From positions 62,001 to 126,000 of the forward strand of contig MKRJ01000030.1 in assembly GCA_001896885.1 (NCBI GenBank): DNA of 64,000 nucleotides. The letters run 5' to 3'. Below the pieces are notes generated by a model that searched no databases, was not told where the DNA came from, and was given only the letters and a program-made list of their open reading frames with translations. Below are positions 28,148 to 37,048 of the stretch, in pieces. This DNA comes from Rhizobiales bacterium 65-79 (GTDB lineage: Bacteria > Pseudomonadota > Alphaproteobacteria > Rhizobiales > Rhizobiaceae). Position 1 is the first letter of the stretch; every line of letters begins with the position of its first letter. The translations under genes and the position numbers were made by a program.

Positions 28148-28993
28148 TCAGGGATTGGCCGTCTGCTGCCTCGACCGGGCGACGATCTGCGTCGGATTGA
28201 CGAATTGCAGCGCGATGACGAGCCAGAAGAGCGTCGTGACCATATAGACGACCGCCATCGCGTCGATCGACTGCGAAGCCCTGACGCCGGAGGCGAAGAC
28301 CGCGTAGTAGAGCGAGACGACGAGCGTCTGGCTGGTCGGCCCCGCCGTCAGGAAGGTCAGTTCGAACATGGCGAGCGTGCGCACCAGCACCAGGAGCAGC
28401 GCCGCCAGCATGCCGGGCAGGAGCAGCGGCAGCAGGATGCGGACGAAGAGGCTGGTGGTCGAGGCGCCGAAGACGCGCGCCGCCTGCTCGATGCGCGGGT
28501 CGATCTGCTCGATGAAGGGGATCATGACCAGCACGACGAAGGGCACGGCGGGCACGAGGTTGGCGAGCACGACGCCCCAGAAGGTGCCGCCGACGCCAAG
28601 CCGGTAAAGAACCGTCGCGAGCGGGATGCCGTAGGTCAGCGGCGGTAGGAGCAGCGGCAGCAGGAAGATCAGCACCATCAGCCGCTTGCCGGGGAAATCG
28701 CGGCGCGCCAGCGCATAGGCCGTCGTCACGCCGACCAGCCCGGAAATGACCACCACCGCGAAGACGATCTCGAAGGTGACGATCAGCACCGGCGTCAACT
28801 GGAATTCGCGCCAGGCGTCGACATACCAGTGCGTCGTCCAGCCCAGCGGCAGCCAGGTGCCGAGCCAGCGCGTCGAAAGCGAGTTGACGACGACGGCCAG
28901 GATGACGCCGAGCAGGTTGAGCACGAAGAGCGCCACGATCGCCCAGATGGCGAAGCGCCACAGGCGCGAGGCAAGGCCGTTGTCGCGGATCAT
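28148..28993 (-). CDS. ABC transporter permease (PotC-like)
   Basis: 281 residues, about six membrane helices, with the EAA loop near residues 165-185 (AARVFGASTTSLFVRILLPL). It belongs to the spermidine/putrescine-iron-thiamine (PotBC) permease group. It is the last gene of a four-gene importer: binding protein 31133, ATPase 29905, permease 29003, this permease. The 9-base gap to the previous gene points to one message. The substrate is discussed under the binding protein. Confidence 0.9.
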   Translation of the reverse strand: MIRDNGLASRLWRFAIWAIVALFVLNLLGVILAVVVNSLSTRWLGTWLPLGWTTHWYVDAWREFQLTPVLIVTFEIVFAVVVISGLVGVTTAYALARRDFPGKRLMVLIFLLPLLLPPLTYGIPLATVLYRLGVGGTFWGVVLANLVPAVPFVVLVMIPFIEQIDPRIEQAARVFGASTTSLFVRILLPLLLPGMLAALLLVLVRTLAMFELTFLTAGPTSQTLVVSLYYAVFASGVRASQSIDAMAVVYMVTTLFWLVIALQFVNPTQIVARSRQQTANP

Positions 28994-29002
28994 CGTCGCC
29001 TC

Positions 29003-29908
29003 CTAGCCTTTGCCGCCGGCGGCCGGGCCGCGATAGAAGACCTGACGGAGCGACAGCACGGCGAGGATCACCACGAGCTGCACCAGCCCCATGATGATGG
29101 CGATCGCCGCGCCCATCGAATGGTCGTATTGCTCGAAGGCCGCCTGATAGGCGGCGATCGCGATGACGCGGGTCGGGCCCGACGGCGCGCCGAGGAGGAT
29201 GGCGGACGGGAAGACAGAGAATGCCTGGACGAAGGCGAGGCAGAAGGTGACGATCAGCCCCGGCGCCAGGAGCGGCAGGAAAATGCGCGTGAAGCGCTGC
29301 CTTGCCTTGGCGCCGAGCGTCGCCGCCGCCTGCTCGATCGCGGGGTCGATGCCCGTGACATAGGAGAGCGTGAGCAGGAAGGCGAAGGGGAAGCCGGTGA
29401 TGATCAGCGAGGCGAAGACGCCCCAGTAATTGTTGGTGAGCCGGATCGGGTGATCGATCAGGTCGAGGAACATCAGCGTCCGGTTGAACCAGCCGCGTGG
29501 CCCGAGATAGTTCAGGAGGCCGTCGGCGACCAGCACCGTGCCGAGCGTCACCGGCAGGACGAGGATGGTGGTGAGCAGCCGCTGGCGGCGCATCAGCCGG
29601 ACGCGGAAGGCGATCGGGATAGCGACCAGGACATTGATGATGGTCACCGGCAGCGCCAGCCAGAGCGTCGCGAAGATGGTGTCGTACTGGAACGGCTCGC
29701 TGAAGAATTTCAGATAGTTGGCGAACCAGGGGCCCTGCTTCGGCACCAGCGAATCCACGACGCCGTAGAGGAAGGGATAGACGAAGAGCGCCAGCGTCAC
29801 GACGATGCCCGGCAGCACCAGGAGCGTGGTGGCGTCGAGGCCGCGCGCGGAAAGCCGCTTCCTGAGCGACGGTCGCGACGGGCTGCCGGCTGCCACGGCC
29901 GACATCAC
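29003..29908 (-). CDS. ABC transporter permease (PotB-like)
   Basis: 301 residues, six hydrophobic segments, with the EAA loop AAATLGAKARQRFTRIFLPLLAPG. It begins with a short polar N-terminus. Its start overlaps the ATPase stop (TGA/ATG, 4 bases), implying coupled translation. It pairs with the downstream PotC-like permease to form the channel. Confidence 0.9.
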   Translation of the reverse strand: MMSAVAAGSPSRPSLRKRLSARGLDATTLLVLPGIVVTLALFVYPFLYGVVDSLVPKQGPWFANYLKFFSEPFQYDTIFATLWLALPVTIINVLVAIPIAFRVRLMRRQRLLTTILVLPVTLGTVLVADGLLNYLGPRGWFNRTLMFLDLIDHPIRLTNNYWGVFASLIITGFPFAFLLTLSYVTGIDPAIEQAAATLGAKARQRFTRIFLPLLAPGLIVTFCLAFVQAFSVFPSAILLGAPSGPTRVIAIAAYQAAFEQYDHSMGAAIAIIMGLVQLVVILAVLSLRQVFYRGPAAGGKG

Positions 29909-31002
29909 GCCTTCTCCTTGAAGAGCAGCGTGCGCTCGGCCAGCGGCCGCAGGACGATCGACGCGCCGCGCGGATAGGTCCGGTCGGCGCGGAAGAAGAG
30001 TTCCGAGCCGTCGGGGCCGGTCGCCAGCCCGAAGAAGGCGCGGCCGCGATATTCGATGCTGTTGACGGTAGCCTTCAGCCCCTCGCCTTCATCGACGGCG
30101 ACAAGGTCTTCCGGCCGGATCGACACGAGGACGCGGTCGCCCACCGAGACGTGCCCAGGGGCAACGGCCTCCAGCCTGACGCCGCCGGCGTCGACAGAGG
30201 CGCGATTGCCCGAAACGGATACCAGCTTGCCGGGAATGCGCGTGCGGAAGCCCATGAAGTCGGCGACGTCCGGATGGTTCGGCCGGTCGTAAAGATCCTG
30301 CGGGGTTCCGATCTGGCGGATGCGCCCCTCCCGCATGACGACGATGCGGTCGGCGAGCGACAGCGCCTCGTCCTGGTCGTGCGTGACATAGATGGTGGTG
30401 GAGCCGATCTGGTCGTGGATGCCGCGGATCTCGGCGCGCATCTCCAGCCTCAGCTTGGCGTCGAGATTGGAAAGCGGCTCGTCCATCAGCACCAGCGGCG
30501 GATGGATGACGATGGCGCGCGCGATCGCCACGCGCTGCTGCTGGCCGCCGGAAAGCTGGCCGGGCAGCTTGCCCTCCTGTCCTTGCAGCCTGACGAGCGC
30601 CAGCGCGTCCGATATGCGTTTCGCCGATTCCGCGCCCGGCACGCCCTGCATGGACAGGCCGAAGCCGACATTCTTGCGCACGCTCAGATGCGGGAAGAGC
30701 GCGTAGTTCTGGAACACCATGCCGAAGCCGCGCGCCTCGGGCTGCAATTCGTCGATGCGCTTGCCGGCAAGGCGGATCTCGCCGCCGGTGAGCTCGAGCA
30801 ATCCGGCGATGCAGTTGAGCGCGGTCGACTTGCCGCAGCCGGAGGGCCCGAGAAGCGCGATGAACTCGCCCGGTTCCACAGCCAGGTTGATGCCGTCGAG
30901 GGCGTTGTAGTTGCCGAAGACGCGGCGCACGTCGATCAGTTCGAGCCGGCCGCTCTGGGACGATTTGCCTGTTCCAGCCAAAGCATTCTCCGCGAAATCC
31001 AT
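29905..31002 (-). CDS. ABC transporter ATP-binding protein with TOBE domain (PotA-like)
   Basis: 365 residues. Walker [10 protein letters not shown], signature [14 protein letters not shown], Walker [14 protein letters not shown], switch His in [12 protein letters not shown]-terminal TOBE-type regulatory domain (about 250-360, with [13 protein letters not shown]) is typical of PotA/UgpC/MalK ATPases. It energises the two permeases that follow it. A second frame in the same DNA is open but is only a shadow. Confidence 0.93.
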   Translation of the reverse strand: MDFAENALAGTGKSSQSGRLELIDVRRVFGNYNALDGINLAVEPGEFIALLGPSGCGKSTALNCIAGLLELTGGEIRLAGKRIDELQPEARGFGMVFQNYALFPHLSVRKNVGFGLSMQGVPGAESAKRISDALALVRLQGQEGKLPGQLSGGQQQRVAIARAIVIHPPLVLMDEPLSNLDAKLRLEMRAEIRGIHDQIGSTTIYVTHDQDEALSLADRIVVMREGRIRQIGTPQDLYDRPNHPDVADFMGFRTRIPGKLVSVSGNRASVDAGGVRLEAVAPGHVSVGDRVLVSIRPEDLVAVDEGEGLKATVNSIEYRGRAFFGLATGPDGSELFFRADRTYPRGASIVLRPLAERTLLFKEKA

Positions 31003-31132
31003 TGAACCCGATGCCGGCGCCTCGATCTTGCCCCGGTCCGCGGAGCGCGTCCAGCGGAGGCCGCCCGCTCCCTTTGGAAAAGGGAGCGGGCGGCGGGATC
31101 AAGGCAGGCGCTTCCGATCAAGCCGGGTCGGC

Positions 31133-32308
31133 TTACTTCTTGGCGGCGCCGATCTTCTGGTCCCATATGTTGAAGGCCGTCACCATCTTTTCCGGCGTGA
31201 GCGGCAGCTCCAGCGGATTGTTGGCGATCCAGTCCTCATATTCGGGCCGGCCGAATTCCTTGATACAGTCCTGGCTGGCCTGCGGCGCCATGGAGATCGG
31301 CACGTCCTTCACGGCCGGGCCCGGGTAGAAATAGCCCTGGTCGTAGGCGATGGCCTGCTGCTTCGGCTGCAGCATGAAGTTCATCACGTCGAGCAGCACC
31401 GCGACCTTCTCGTCGGAGACGCCCTTCGGGATGCACATGTAGTGGGCGTCGGTGACCCAGTGGAAGCCCTTCAGTGTGCCGACCTTGGCTTCCTTCGGCA
31501 CGATGCCCAGCGCCCGCGGGTTGATGTCCCAGCCGGTCGTGGTGGCGATCATGGAGCGCGTCCCCTCGCCGAGTTCCTTCATGGTCGGCGTGGTGCCGGT
31601 CGGATAGTATTCGATGCTCTTGCCGAGTTCGCCCAGATATTCCCAGGTCTTGTCCCAGCCCTTTTCCGGATCCATCGGGTCCTTGTCGCCCAGCAGGTAG
31701 GGCAGGCCCATGAGGAAGGTGCGTCCGGGCCCGGAATTGGCGGGACGCGCATAGATGAACTTGTTCGGATTGGCCTTGGCCCAGTCGAGGAGTTCCTGCG
31801 CCGTCGTCGGTACCTGCTTGACCGCATTCGGCATGTATTCGATCAGCGGCCCCGAGGGATAATAGGTGACGATGATGCCCTGGTCCTGCGCCAGCCCCTG
31901 CATCTTGAAGGCCTGCGGCAGCAGGATGTCCTGAAGCTTCGGCAGTTCCGACATATGCGGCTTGAGGTCGACCCAGAGGCCAAGGCCGATACCGGCGGAA
32001 AGCGCGTCCGTCCCGGTCAGTACCAGATCGAGGTCGACACGCTTGGCGGCCTGCTGCGCCTGGATCTTCGCCGGCAGTTCGGGCGAAGGCGCCTTGGTGT
32101 AGGCGAAGCGCGAGACGAAATCGGGCTTGGCCGCGGCGTAGGCGTCGAAGGCAGCCTGGGTCAGCGCCAGATTGCCGGCGACGTCGACGATGGTGATCGT
32201 CTGCGGGCTCGACGGCTTCTGCGCGGCGGCGAATACCTGTCCGCCCAGCGCGCCGTAAGTGGCGAGGCCGGCAACGCCTCCCATGAAATCCCTGCGTGTA
32301 ACTCTCAT
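31133..32308 (-). CDS. ABC transporter substrate-binding protein (Tat-exported)
   Basis: 391 residues from ATG 32308, which follows AGGAGG by 6 bases; 50 upstream in-frame codons are rejected. The N-terminus MRVTRRDFMGGVAGLATYG has a twin-arginine signal. The mature part is an extracellular solute-binding protein family 1/PotD-like fold. Its operon diverges from a GntR regulator and uxuA, which degrades mannonate from glucuronate, so a hexuronate or related sugar acid is the likely cargo; this is inference. The 130-base gap to the ATPase may hold a stabilising hairpin. Confidence 0.88.
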   Translation of the reverse strand: MRVTRRDFMGGVAGLATYGALGGQVFAAAQKPSSPQTITIVDVAGNLALTQAAFDAYAAAKPDFVSRFAYTKAPSPELPAKIQAQQAAKRVDLDLVLTGTDALSAGIGLGLWVDLKPHMSELPKLQDILLPQAFKMQGLAQDQGIIVTYYPSGPLIEYMPNAVKQVPTTAQELLDWAKANPNKFIYARPANSGPGRTFLMGLPYLLGDKDPMDPEKGWDKTWEYLGELGKSIEYYPTGTTPTMKELGEGTRSMIATTTGWDINPRALGIVPKEAKVGTLKGFHWVTDAHYMCIPKGVSDEKVAVLLDVMNFMLQPKQQAIAYDQGYFYPGPAVKDVPISMAPQASQDCIKEFGRPEYEDWIANNPLELPLTPEKMVTAFNIWDQKIGAAKK

Positions 32309-32554
32309 GATTTTCCTCCTGTTTGCGGCGGTGTCTTCCGCCTCGCTGTCATCAATTACCGGCCCTGCCGGAACACCGGCGGAGGCCCGCCCGTCACTAG
32401 AATCCCATTGCCCGTCGCGATGCGGCAGCGGCCGGCACGCGCATATTCGCGACGGCAAGCTGCTTGTCCGGACAAAGCGTCATTTCCTCCCGCCTTCTCG
32501 CCTCGCCAACCTGACGGAAGACATTTCCCAGCCGTCTTGGCAAACTCTAGCAAC

Positions 32555-32572
32555 TGATATACTACTATGTCA
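32555..32572. promoter_or_regulatory. Dyad in the ABC importer-gntR divergent promoter
   Basis: TGATATA-CTAC-TATGTCA is a 7+7 dyad with one mismatch per arm. Its right end read leftwards is TTGACA, a consensus -35 for the importer operon, with TAGAGT 18 bases on. The dyad covers the GntR ATG at 32567, a likely operator of the GntR protein. Confidence 0.5.
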
Positions 32573-33316
32573 ATTGCTTCGAACGGATGGCAGATGCTGA
32601 AGCAGATCGAGGAGAAGCGCGGCGGGCGGGTCCGGCCGCAGGCGATGAAGGCGGTGCGCCGCGTCACGACGGCGACGGCCATCCACGAACATCTCCTGGG
32701 TGAAATCCTCTCGCTGCAACTGTCGCCCGGCACGGCGCTGCAGGAAAAATTGATCGCGGAGGAGTTCGGCGTCAGCCGCACGCCGGTCCGCGAGGCGATC
32801 ATCCGGCTCGCCGAGGCGGGACTGGTCGACATCTTTCCGCAATCGGGCACGTTCGTGTCGCGCGTGCCCGTAAACGCGATCCCCGAGGCGGTCATGATCC
32901 GCAAGGCGCTGGAAGGCTCGACCGTCGAGGCTGCGGCGGAAGTCGCCGACGAAACGGGCGTCGCGCGGCTCGACGCCATCATCGCCCGCCAGCGCGCCCT
33001 TGCCGGCATCCACGACACCAGCGCATTCCACGAGGCGGACGAGGCCTTCCACGAGGCCATCGCCGACATCAGCGGCCACCCGGGCGTCTGGAAGCTCCTG
33101 AAACAGGTCAAGGTGCAGATCGACCGCGCCCGCCGCCTCACCCTGCCGGTGCTCGGCCGCATGGATTGGGTGATCGGCGAGCACGTCATCATCCGCGACG
33201 GCATCGCCGCCCGCGATCCGGCGGCGGCGCGAGCGGCCATGATGACCCATCTGAGCGCCGTGATACCCGACATCGACCTGCTCGTGGAGCAGTATCCGGA
33301 CTATTTCGCTTCTTGA
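32567..33316 (+). CDS. GntR family regulator (FCD subfamily)
   Basis: 249 residues. Winged helix-turn-helix at about 35-95 (LIAEEFGVSRTPVREAIIRL), then an all-helical FCD effector domain with its metal-binding His residues (e.g. FHEADEAFHEAI and MMTHL near the end). FCD regulators such as UxuR/ExuR-like proteins respond to sugar acids. It is directly followed by uxuA (17-base gap) and divergent from the importer. The start may instead be ATG 32594 because 32567 lies inside the putative operator. Confidence 0.9.
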   Translation: MSIASNGWQMLKQIEEKRGGRVRPQAMKAVRRVTTATAIHEHLLGEILSLQLSPGTALQEKLIAEEFGVSRTPVREAIIRLAEAGLVDIFPQSGTFVSRVPVNAIPEAVMIRKALEGSTVEAAAEVADETGVARLDAIIARQRALAGIHDTSAFHEADEAFHEAIADISGHPGVWKLLKQVKVQIDRARRLTLPVLGRMDWVIGEHVIIRDGIAARDPAAARAAMMTHLSAVIPDIDLLVEQYPDYFAS

Positions 33317-33333
33317 ACGACCGAGGTCAGTGA

Positions 33334-34521
33334 ATGCGCCAGGGATGGAGATGGTTCGGCCCGCAGGCGGGCGTCCCGCTCAATGCGGTGCGCCAGGCTG
33401 GCGCGACGAACATCGTTTCAGCGTTGCACGAGGTGCCGATCGGCGAGGCGTGGACGAAAGCGGACGTCGCCGGGCGGCGCAACCTGATCGAGACGACGCC
33501 GCCCGGCCGCGCGCCGCTCGCCTGGTCGGTGGTAGAGAGCATCCCCATCCCCGACGCGGTCAAGCGCAAGGGCGGCGCGGCGAAGGCGGAGATCGAGGCC
33601 TGGATCGCCAGCCTGGAAGCGGTCGCGGCCAGCGACATCCGGATCGTCTGCTACAATTTCATGCCGGTCGTGGACTGGACGCGCACCGAGCTCGATTTCG
33701 TCACGCCGACCGGCGCGACCGCTATGCGCTTCGACCAGGAACGCTTCGCCGCCTTCGATCTTTTCATACTGGAGCGCGATGGCGCGGAGGCCGACTATAC
33801 GCCGAAGGAGCGCGAACGCGCCCGCGCCACCCTCTCGAACATGAGCGAGACGGAGGTTTCGGAGATCGTCCGCATCATCACCTCGGCGCTGCCGGGCTCC
33901 ACCACCGAGCCGATGACCCTGCCCGGCTTCCGCGAGCGGCTGGCCGCCTATAAAGGCATCGACGCCGCCCGGTTCAGGCGCAATCTGGTGGAGTTCCTCG
34001 AAGCCGTGACGCCGGCGGCGGAAAGCCTCGGCGTCAAGCTGACGCTGCATCCCGATGACCCGCCGCGCCCGCTCTTCGGCCTGCCGCGCATCGCCTCGAC
34101 CGAAGCGGATTATGCGGCGCTGTTCGAGGCCGTCCCCTCGCCGTCGAACGGCATCTGCCTGTGCACCGGCAGTCTCGGCGTGCGCGCCGACAACGACCTT
34201 CCGGCGATGGCGCGGCGCTTCGCCTCGCGCATCCATTTCGCACATCTGCGCGCCACCAGGCGCGAGGCCGACCCGCGCAGCTTCCACGAGAGCGACCATC
34301 TCGGCGGCGATGTCGACATGGTCGCGGTGCTGAAGGAACTCGTGGCCGAGGACCGCCGCCGCCCGGCCGCCGAGACCATCGTCTTCCGCTCCGACCACGG
34401 CCACCGGATGCTCGACGACCTCGACAAGAAGGTGACGCCGGGCTACCCGGCGATCGGCCGCCTGCGCGGACTGGCGGAACTGCGCGGCATCCTCGTGGCT
34501 CTCGGCGCGCCGCCGGAGTGA
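33334..34521 (+). CDS. uxuA: Mannonate dehydratase
   Basis: 395 residues, the usual UxuA length (EC 4.2.1.8). It converts D-mannonate to 2-dehydro-3-deoxygluconate in hexuronate catabolism. The sequence starts MRQGWRWFGPQAGVPLNAVR and contains the conserved metal-site residues in TLHPDDPP (His), LCTGS (Cys), IHFAHLRA (His) and FRSDHGHRM (Asp/His). It is co-transcribed with the GntR regulator. No uxuB or kdgK gene is in the window, so the pathway is completed elsewhere. Confidence 0.95.
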   Translation: MRQGWRWFGPQAGVPLNAVRQAGATNIVSALHEVPIGEAWTKADVAGRRNLIETTPPGRAPLAWSVVESIPIPDAVKRKGGAAKAEIEAWIASLEAVAASDIRIVCYNFMPVVDWTRTELDFVTPTGATAMRFDQERFAAFDLFILERDGAEADYTPKERERARATLSNMSETEVSEIVRIITSALPGSTTEPMTLPGFRERLAAYKGIDAARFRRNLVEFLEAVTPAAESLGVKLTLHPDDPPRPLFGLPRIASTEADYAALFEAVPSPSNGICLCTGSLGVRADNDLPAMARRFASRIHFAHLRATRREADPRSFHESDHLGGDVDMVAVLKELVAEDRRRPAAETIVFRSDHGHRMLDDLDKKVTPGYPAIGRLRGLAELRGILVALGAPPE

Positions 34522-34556
34522 CGGGCGGTTTCGGGTCTCGATTCTCTTAGGCCCCT

Positions 34557-34706
34557 CACCCCCTCCGGCCCGGAGCCCGTCCTCGGGCCGGCCAAAGGCC
34601 GGACCCGTGGGGGCCACCTCCCCCTCGAAGGGCGAGGAAAGCGGCACGGCTGGCGCTTTCCCTCCCCTTGAGGGGAGGGTCCGGCCGAAAGCCGGGGGTG
34701 GGGTAG
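34557..34706. repeat. Palindromic intergenic repeat, copy 6
   Basis: Same orientation as the copy at 271-385: CACCCCCTCCGGCCC, a CCACCTCCCCCTCGAAGGGCGAGG hairpin, the GCGGCACGGCTGGCGCTTT spacer, CCCTCCCCTTGAGGGGAGGG, and GGGGGTGGGG at the end. It carries an extra GGGCCGGCCAAAGGCCGG hairpin near 34594. It lies between the convergent uxuA and aminotransferase genes. Confidence 0.8.
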
Positions 34707-34729
34707 TGATCCCGTGAAAAGCTCAAACC

Positions 34730-36061
34730 CTACACCACGCCCGCCAGCGCCACGTCGACCGCATCACCGAGCCGCTCGACGATCCTGTCGACGTCGCCTT
34801 CCGTGACGATGAAGGGCGGCGCGACCAGCACGTGGTCGCCCAGCCTGCCGTCGATGGTACCGCCCATCGGATAGACCATCAAGCCATGCGCCATCGCCGC
34901 CTGCTTGACGCGCGCGTGAAGCTTGAGCGCCGGGTCGAAGGGCTCCTTCGAGCCACGGTCGGCGACGAGTTCGATCGCCTGAAACAGGCCGCGGCCGCGT
35001 ATGTCTCCGACATGGTGATGGTTGCCGAAGCGCTCGTTCAGCCGGCGCGACAGGTGCGCGCCCATGGAGCGGACGTTTTCCAGGAGATTGTCGCGGCGGA
35101 TGACCTCCTGCACGGCGAGGCCGGCTGCGGCGGCCATCGGATGGCCCATATAGGTATGGCCGTGCTGGAAGAAGCCCGAACCGCTGGCGAAAGCGTCGAA
35201 GATCCTGTCGGAAAGCAGCACCGCGCCGATCGGCTGGTAACCGCCGCCGAGCCCCTTGGCGATGGTCATGAGGTCGGGCGCGACGCCTTCCTGCTCGCAG
35301 GCGTGCAGCGTGCCGGTGCGGCCCATGCCGCACATCACCTCGTCGAGGATCAGGAGCACGCCGTAGCGGTCACAGATCGCGCGGATGCGCTTGAAATAGT
35401 CGGCGACCGGCGGCACGGCGCCGGCGGTGGCGCCCACCACCGTCTCGGCGACGAAGGCGATGACCTCGTCGGCGCCGAGTTCCAGTATCTTGTCCTCAAG
35501 CGCCTGCGCGGCGCGCGCGGCGTAGTCGGCGTCCGTCTCGCCAGGCCGCCGGAAATGATAGGCGAAGCACGGATCGACGTGGTGCGTCTCGATCAGGAGC
35601 GGCTTGAACTGGCTGCGCCGCCATTCGTTGCCGCCGGCGGCAAGCGCGCCGAGCGTGTTGCCGTGGTAGCTCTGGCGGCGCGCGATGATGTGGCGCCGTT
35701 GCGGCTCGCCCTTCTCGACGAAATATTGCCGCGTCATCTTAAGCGCGGCCTCGATCGCCTCCGAGCCGCCGCTGACCAGATAGACATGGCCGATGCCTTC
35801 CGGTGCGTCGGCGACGAGTCGGTCGGCGAGTTCCTCGGCCACGTCGGTGGTGAAGAAGCCCGTATGGGCATAGGCGATCCTGTCGAGCTGCGCATGGAGC
35901 GCCTTCAGCACGTCCGGGTGGGAATGACCCAGGCAGGAGACGGCGGCGCCGCCGGAGGCGTCGATATAGGCGCGGCCCTCGCTGTCGAACAGCTCGATGC
36001 CCCTGCCGCCGACGGCGACGGGCAATTTTGCCTTGATGGAACGGTGAAGGAGATGGGTCAT
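34730..36061 (-). CDS. Class III PLP-dependent aminotransferase
   Basis: 443 residues. Conserved features are the GGAAVSCLGHSHP start region, YHGNTLG, the LILDEVMCGMGRTG Asp contacting the pyridine nitrogen, and Lys269 in TIAKGLGGGYQPIGA that binds PLP. Family members transaminate omega-amino acids, diamines or taurine-like amines to pyruvate or 2-oxoglutarate. It is read divergently from a branched-chain-amino-acid-type importer and follows the RpiR gene by 14 bases, so it probably acts on the imported amino compound. The substrate cannot be read from sequence. Confidence 0.92.
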   Translation of the reverse strand: MTHLLHRSIKAKLPVAVGGRGIELFDSEGRAYIDASGGAAVSCLGHSHPDVLKALHAQLDRIAYAHTGFFTTDVAEELADRLVADAPEGIGHVYLVSGGSEAIEAALKMTRQYFVEKGEPQRRHIIARRQSYHGNTLGALAAGGNEWRRSQFKPLLIETHHVDPCFAYHFRRPGETDADYAARAAQALEDKILELGADEVIAFVAETVVGATAGAVPPVADYFKRIRAICDRYGVLLILDEVMCGMGRTGTLHACEQEGVAPDLMTIAKGLGGGYQPIGAVLLSDRIFDAFASGSGFFQHGHTYMGHPMAAAAGLAVQEVIRRDNLLENVRSMGAHLSRRLNERFGNHHHVGDIRGRGLFQAIELVADRGSKEPFDPALKLHARVKQAAMAHGLMVYPMGGTIDGRLGDHVLVAPPFIVTEGDVDRIVERLGDAVDVALAGVV

Positions 36062-36075
36062 GGCTGAAGCCGGTC

Positions 36076-36939
36076 TCAGATGTGGGTTGAAAGGTTTTCG
36101 AACTGGCGTTCCATGGCGCGCACGGCGGCGAGCGCACGCTCGCCGGAGGAAGCCGCGAGCATGGCCGCCAAAGCTTCGGCGACGGCAAAGGCCGGCGTCA
36201 TCGTATGGAAGAAGGAAGGGCTTTCCGTCGGAACCACGATCGCGGCGCGAGCCCGCGCCATGAGCGGCGAGACGACGCTGTCGGTGATCGCCACCACGTC
36301 GAGCCCCATGGAGACGGCGTAGTCCACAAGCTCTATCGCCGCGCGCGTGTAGGGCTTCACGCTGATGGCGAGGAGGGCGTCCCCCTTTCCCGCCTCGCGC
36401 AAGGCGTCCGGTCCGGTTCCGCCCGGACCATCGAGCAGCCGCACCGAACCGCCGGCCAGACCATAGACATAGGCGAAATGACAGGCGACCGGATAGCTCG
36501 AGCGATAGCCGAGCACATGGATGCGCCGGGCTCCGGCGAGCGCCGCCGCGACGGCGGTCACCGCATCGAGCGCGTCGGGCCGGCAGAGCGCCGCCATATG
36601 CCGCTCGAGCGTCTCCGCCAGGTCGAAGGCGAGCACGCCGTCGCCGCCCTTGCGGCGGCGCGCGACCAGCGCCTCGGCCCTGCCGGAGAATTCCGTCTCG
36701 CCGCGCCGCAACCCCTCCGCATAGAGGGCGCGCAGGCCGTCATAGCCCTCCAAGCCCATGCGCTGCGCCAGCCTCGTCATCGAGGCCGGCGTCACGCCGG
36801 CGCGCTGCGCCTGCTCGCGCATGGAAAGAAGCGCCACGTCGCGCGGGTTGTCGAGCACCCATTGCGCCGCCGCGCGAAGCTGGCGCGGCATCGTCCCGTA
36901 GGCTTCCAGCAGGCGTGAGCGGAAGGCAGGTTCCAACAT
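36076..36939 (-). CDS. RpiR/MurR family regulator with SIS domain
   Basis: 287 residues from ATG 36939. An N-terminal helix-turn-helix (about 15-80, REQAQRAGVTPASMTRLAQR) is followed by a SIS domain (about 115-250, with IHVLGYRSSYPVACHF). A longer start at 36993 would make the protein overlap the dyads in its own promoter, so the shorter one is preferred. It likely controls itself, the aminotransferase and the divergent importer operon. Confidence 0.88.
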   Translation of the reverse strand: MLEPAFRSRLLEAYGTMPRQLRAAAQWVLDNPRDVALLSMREQAQRAGVTPASMTRLAQRMGLEGYDGLRALYAEGLRRGETEFSGRAEALVARRRKGGDGVLAFDLAETLERHMAALCRPDALDAVTAVAAALAGARRIHVLGYRSSYPVACHFAYVYGLAGGSVRLLDGPGGTGPDALREAGKGDALLAISVKPYTRAAIELVDYAVSMGLDVVAITDSVVSPLMARARAAIVVPTESPSFFHTMTPAFAVAEALAAMLAASSGERALAAVRAMERQFENLSTHI

Positions 36940-36959
36940 GGGTGCGAAATTACGCCTGT

Positions 36960-37018
36960 GGATTTGACACTGCAATGGATATTTCAAATCCATAAAAATG
37001 AGTGTAGTGTTTCATTTA
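36960..37018. promoter_or_regulatory. Candidate RpiR operators in the divergent promoter
   Basis: Dyad A is GGATTTGA (36960-36967) with TCAAATCC (36984-36991). Inside it lies TGGAT-7-ATCCA. Dyad B is AAATGA / TCATTT around 36996-37018. RpiR-type regulators often bind TGAAA/TTTCA-containing dyads. The sites sit between the RpiR start (36939) and the binding-protein start (37049), so they can act in both directions. Confidence 0.6.
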
Positions 37019-37048
37019 TAAGTTTGAGGAAACAGGGAGAACACTCGC

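Noticed and set aside
27762..28961. Long minus-strand frame of about 400 codons overlapping the PotC-like permease
   Set aside because: Arg/Ala-rich product without family similarity in a GC-rich shadow frame; the permease frame has clear membrane segments and the EAA loop.
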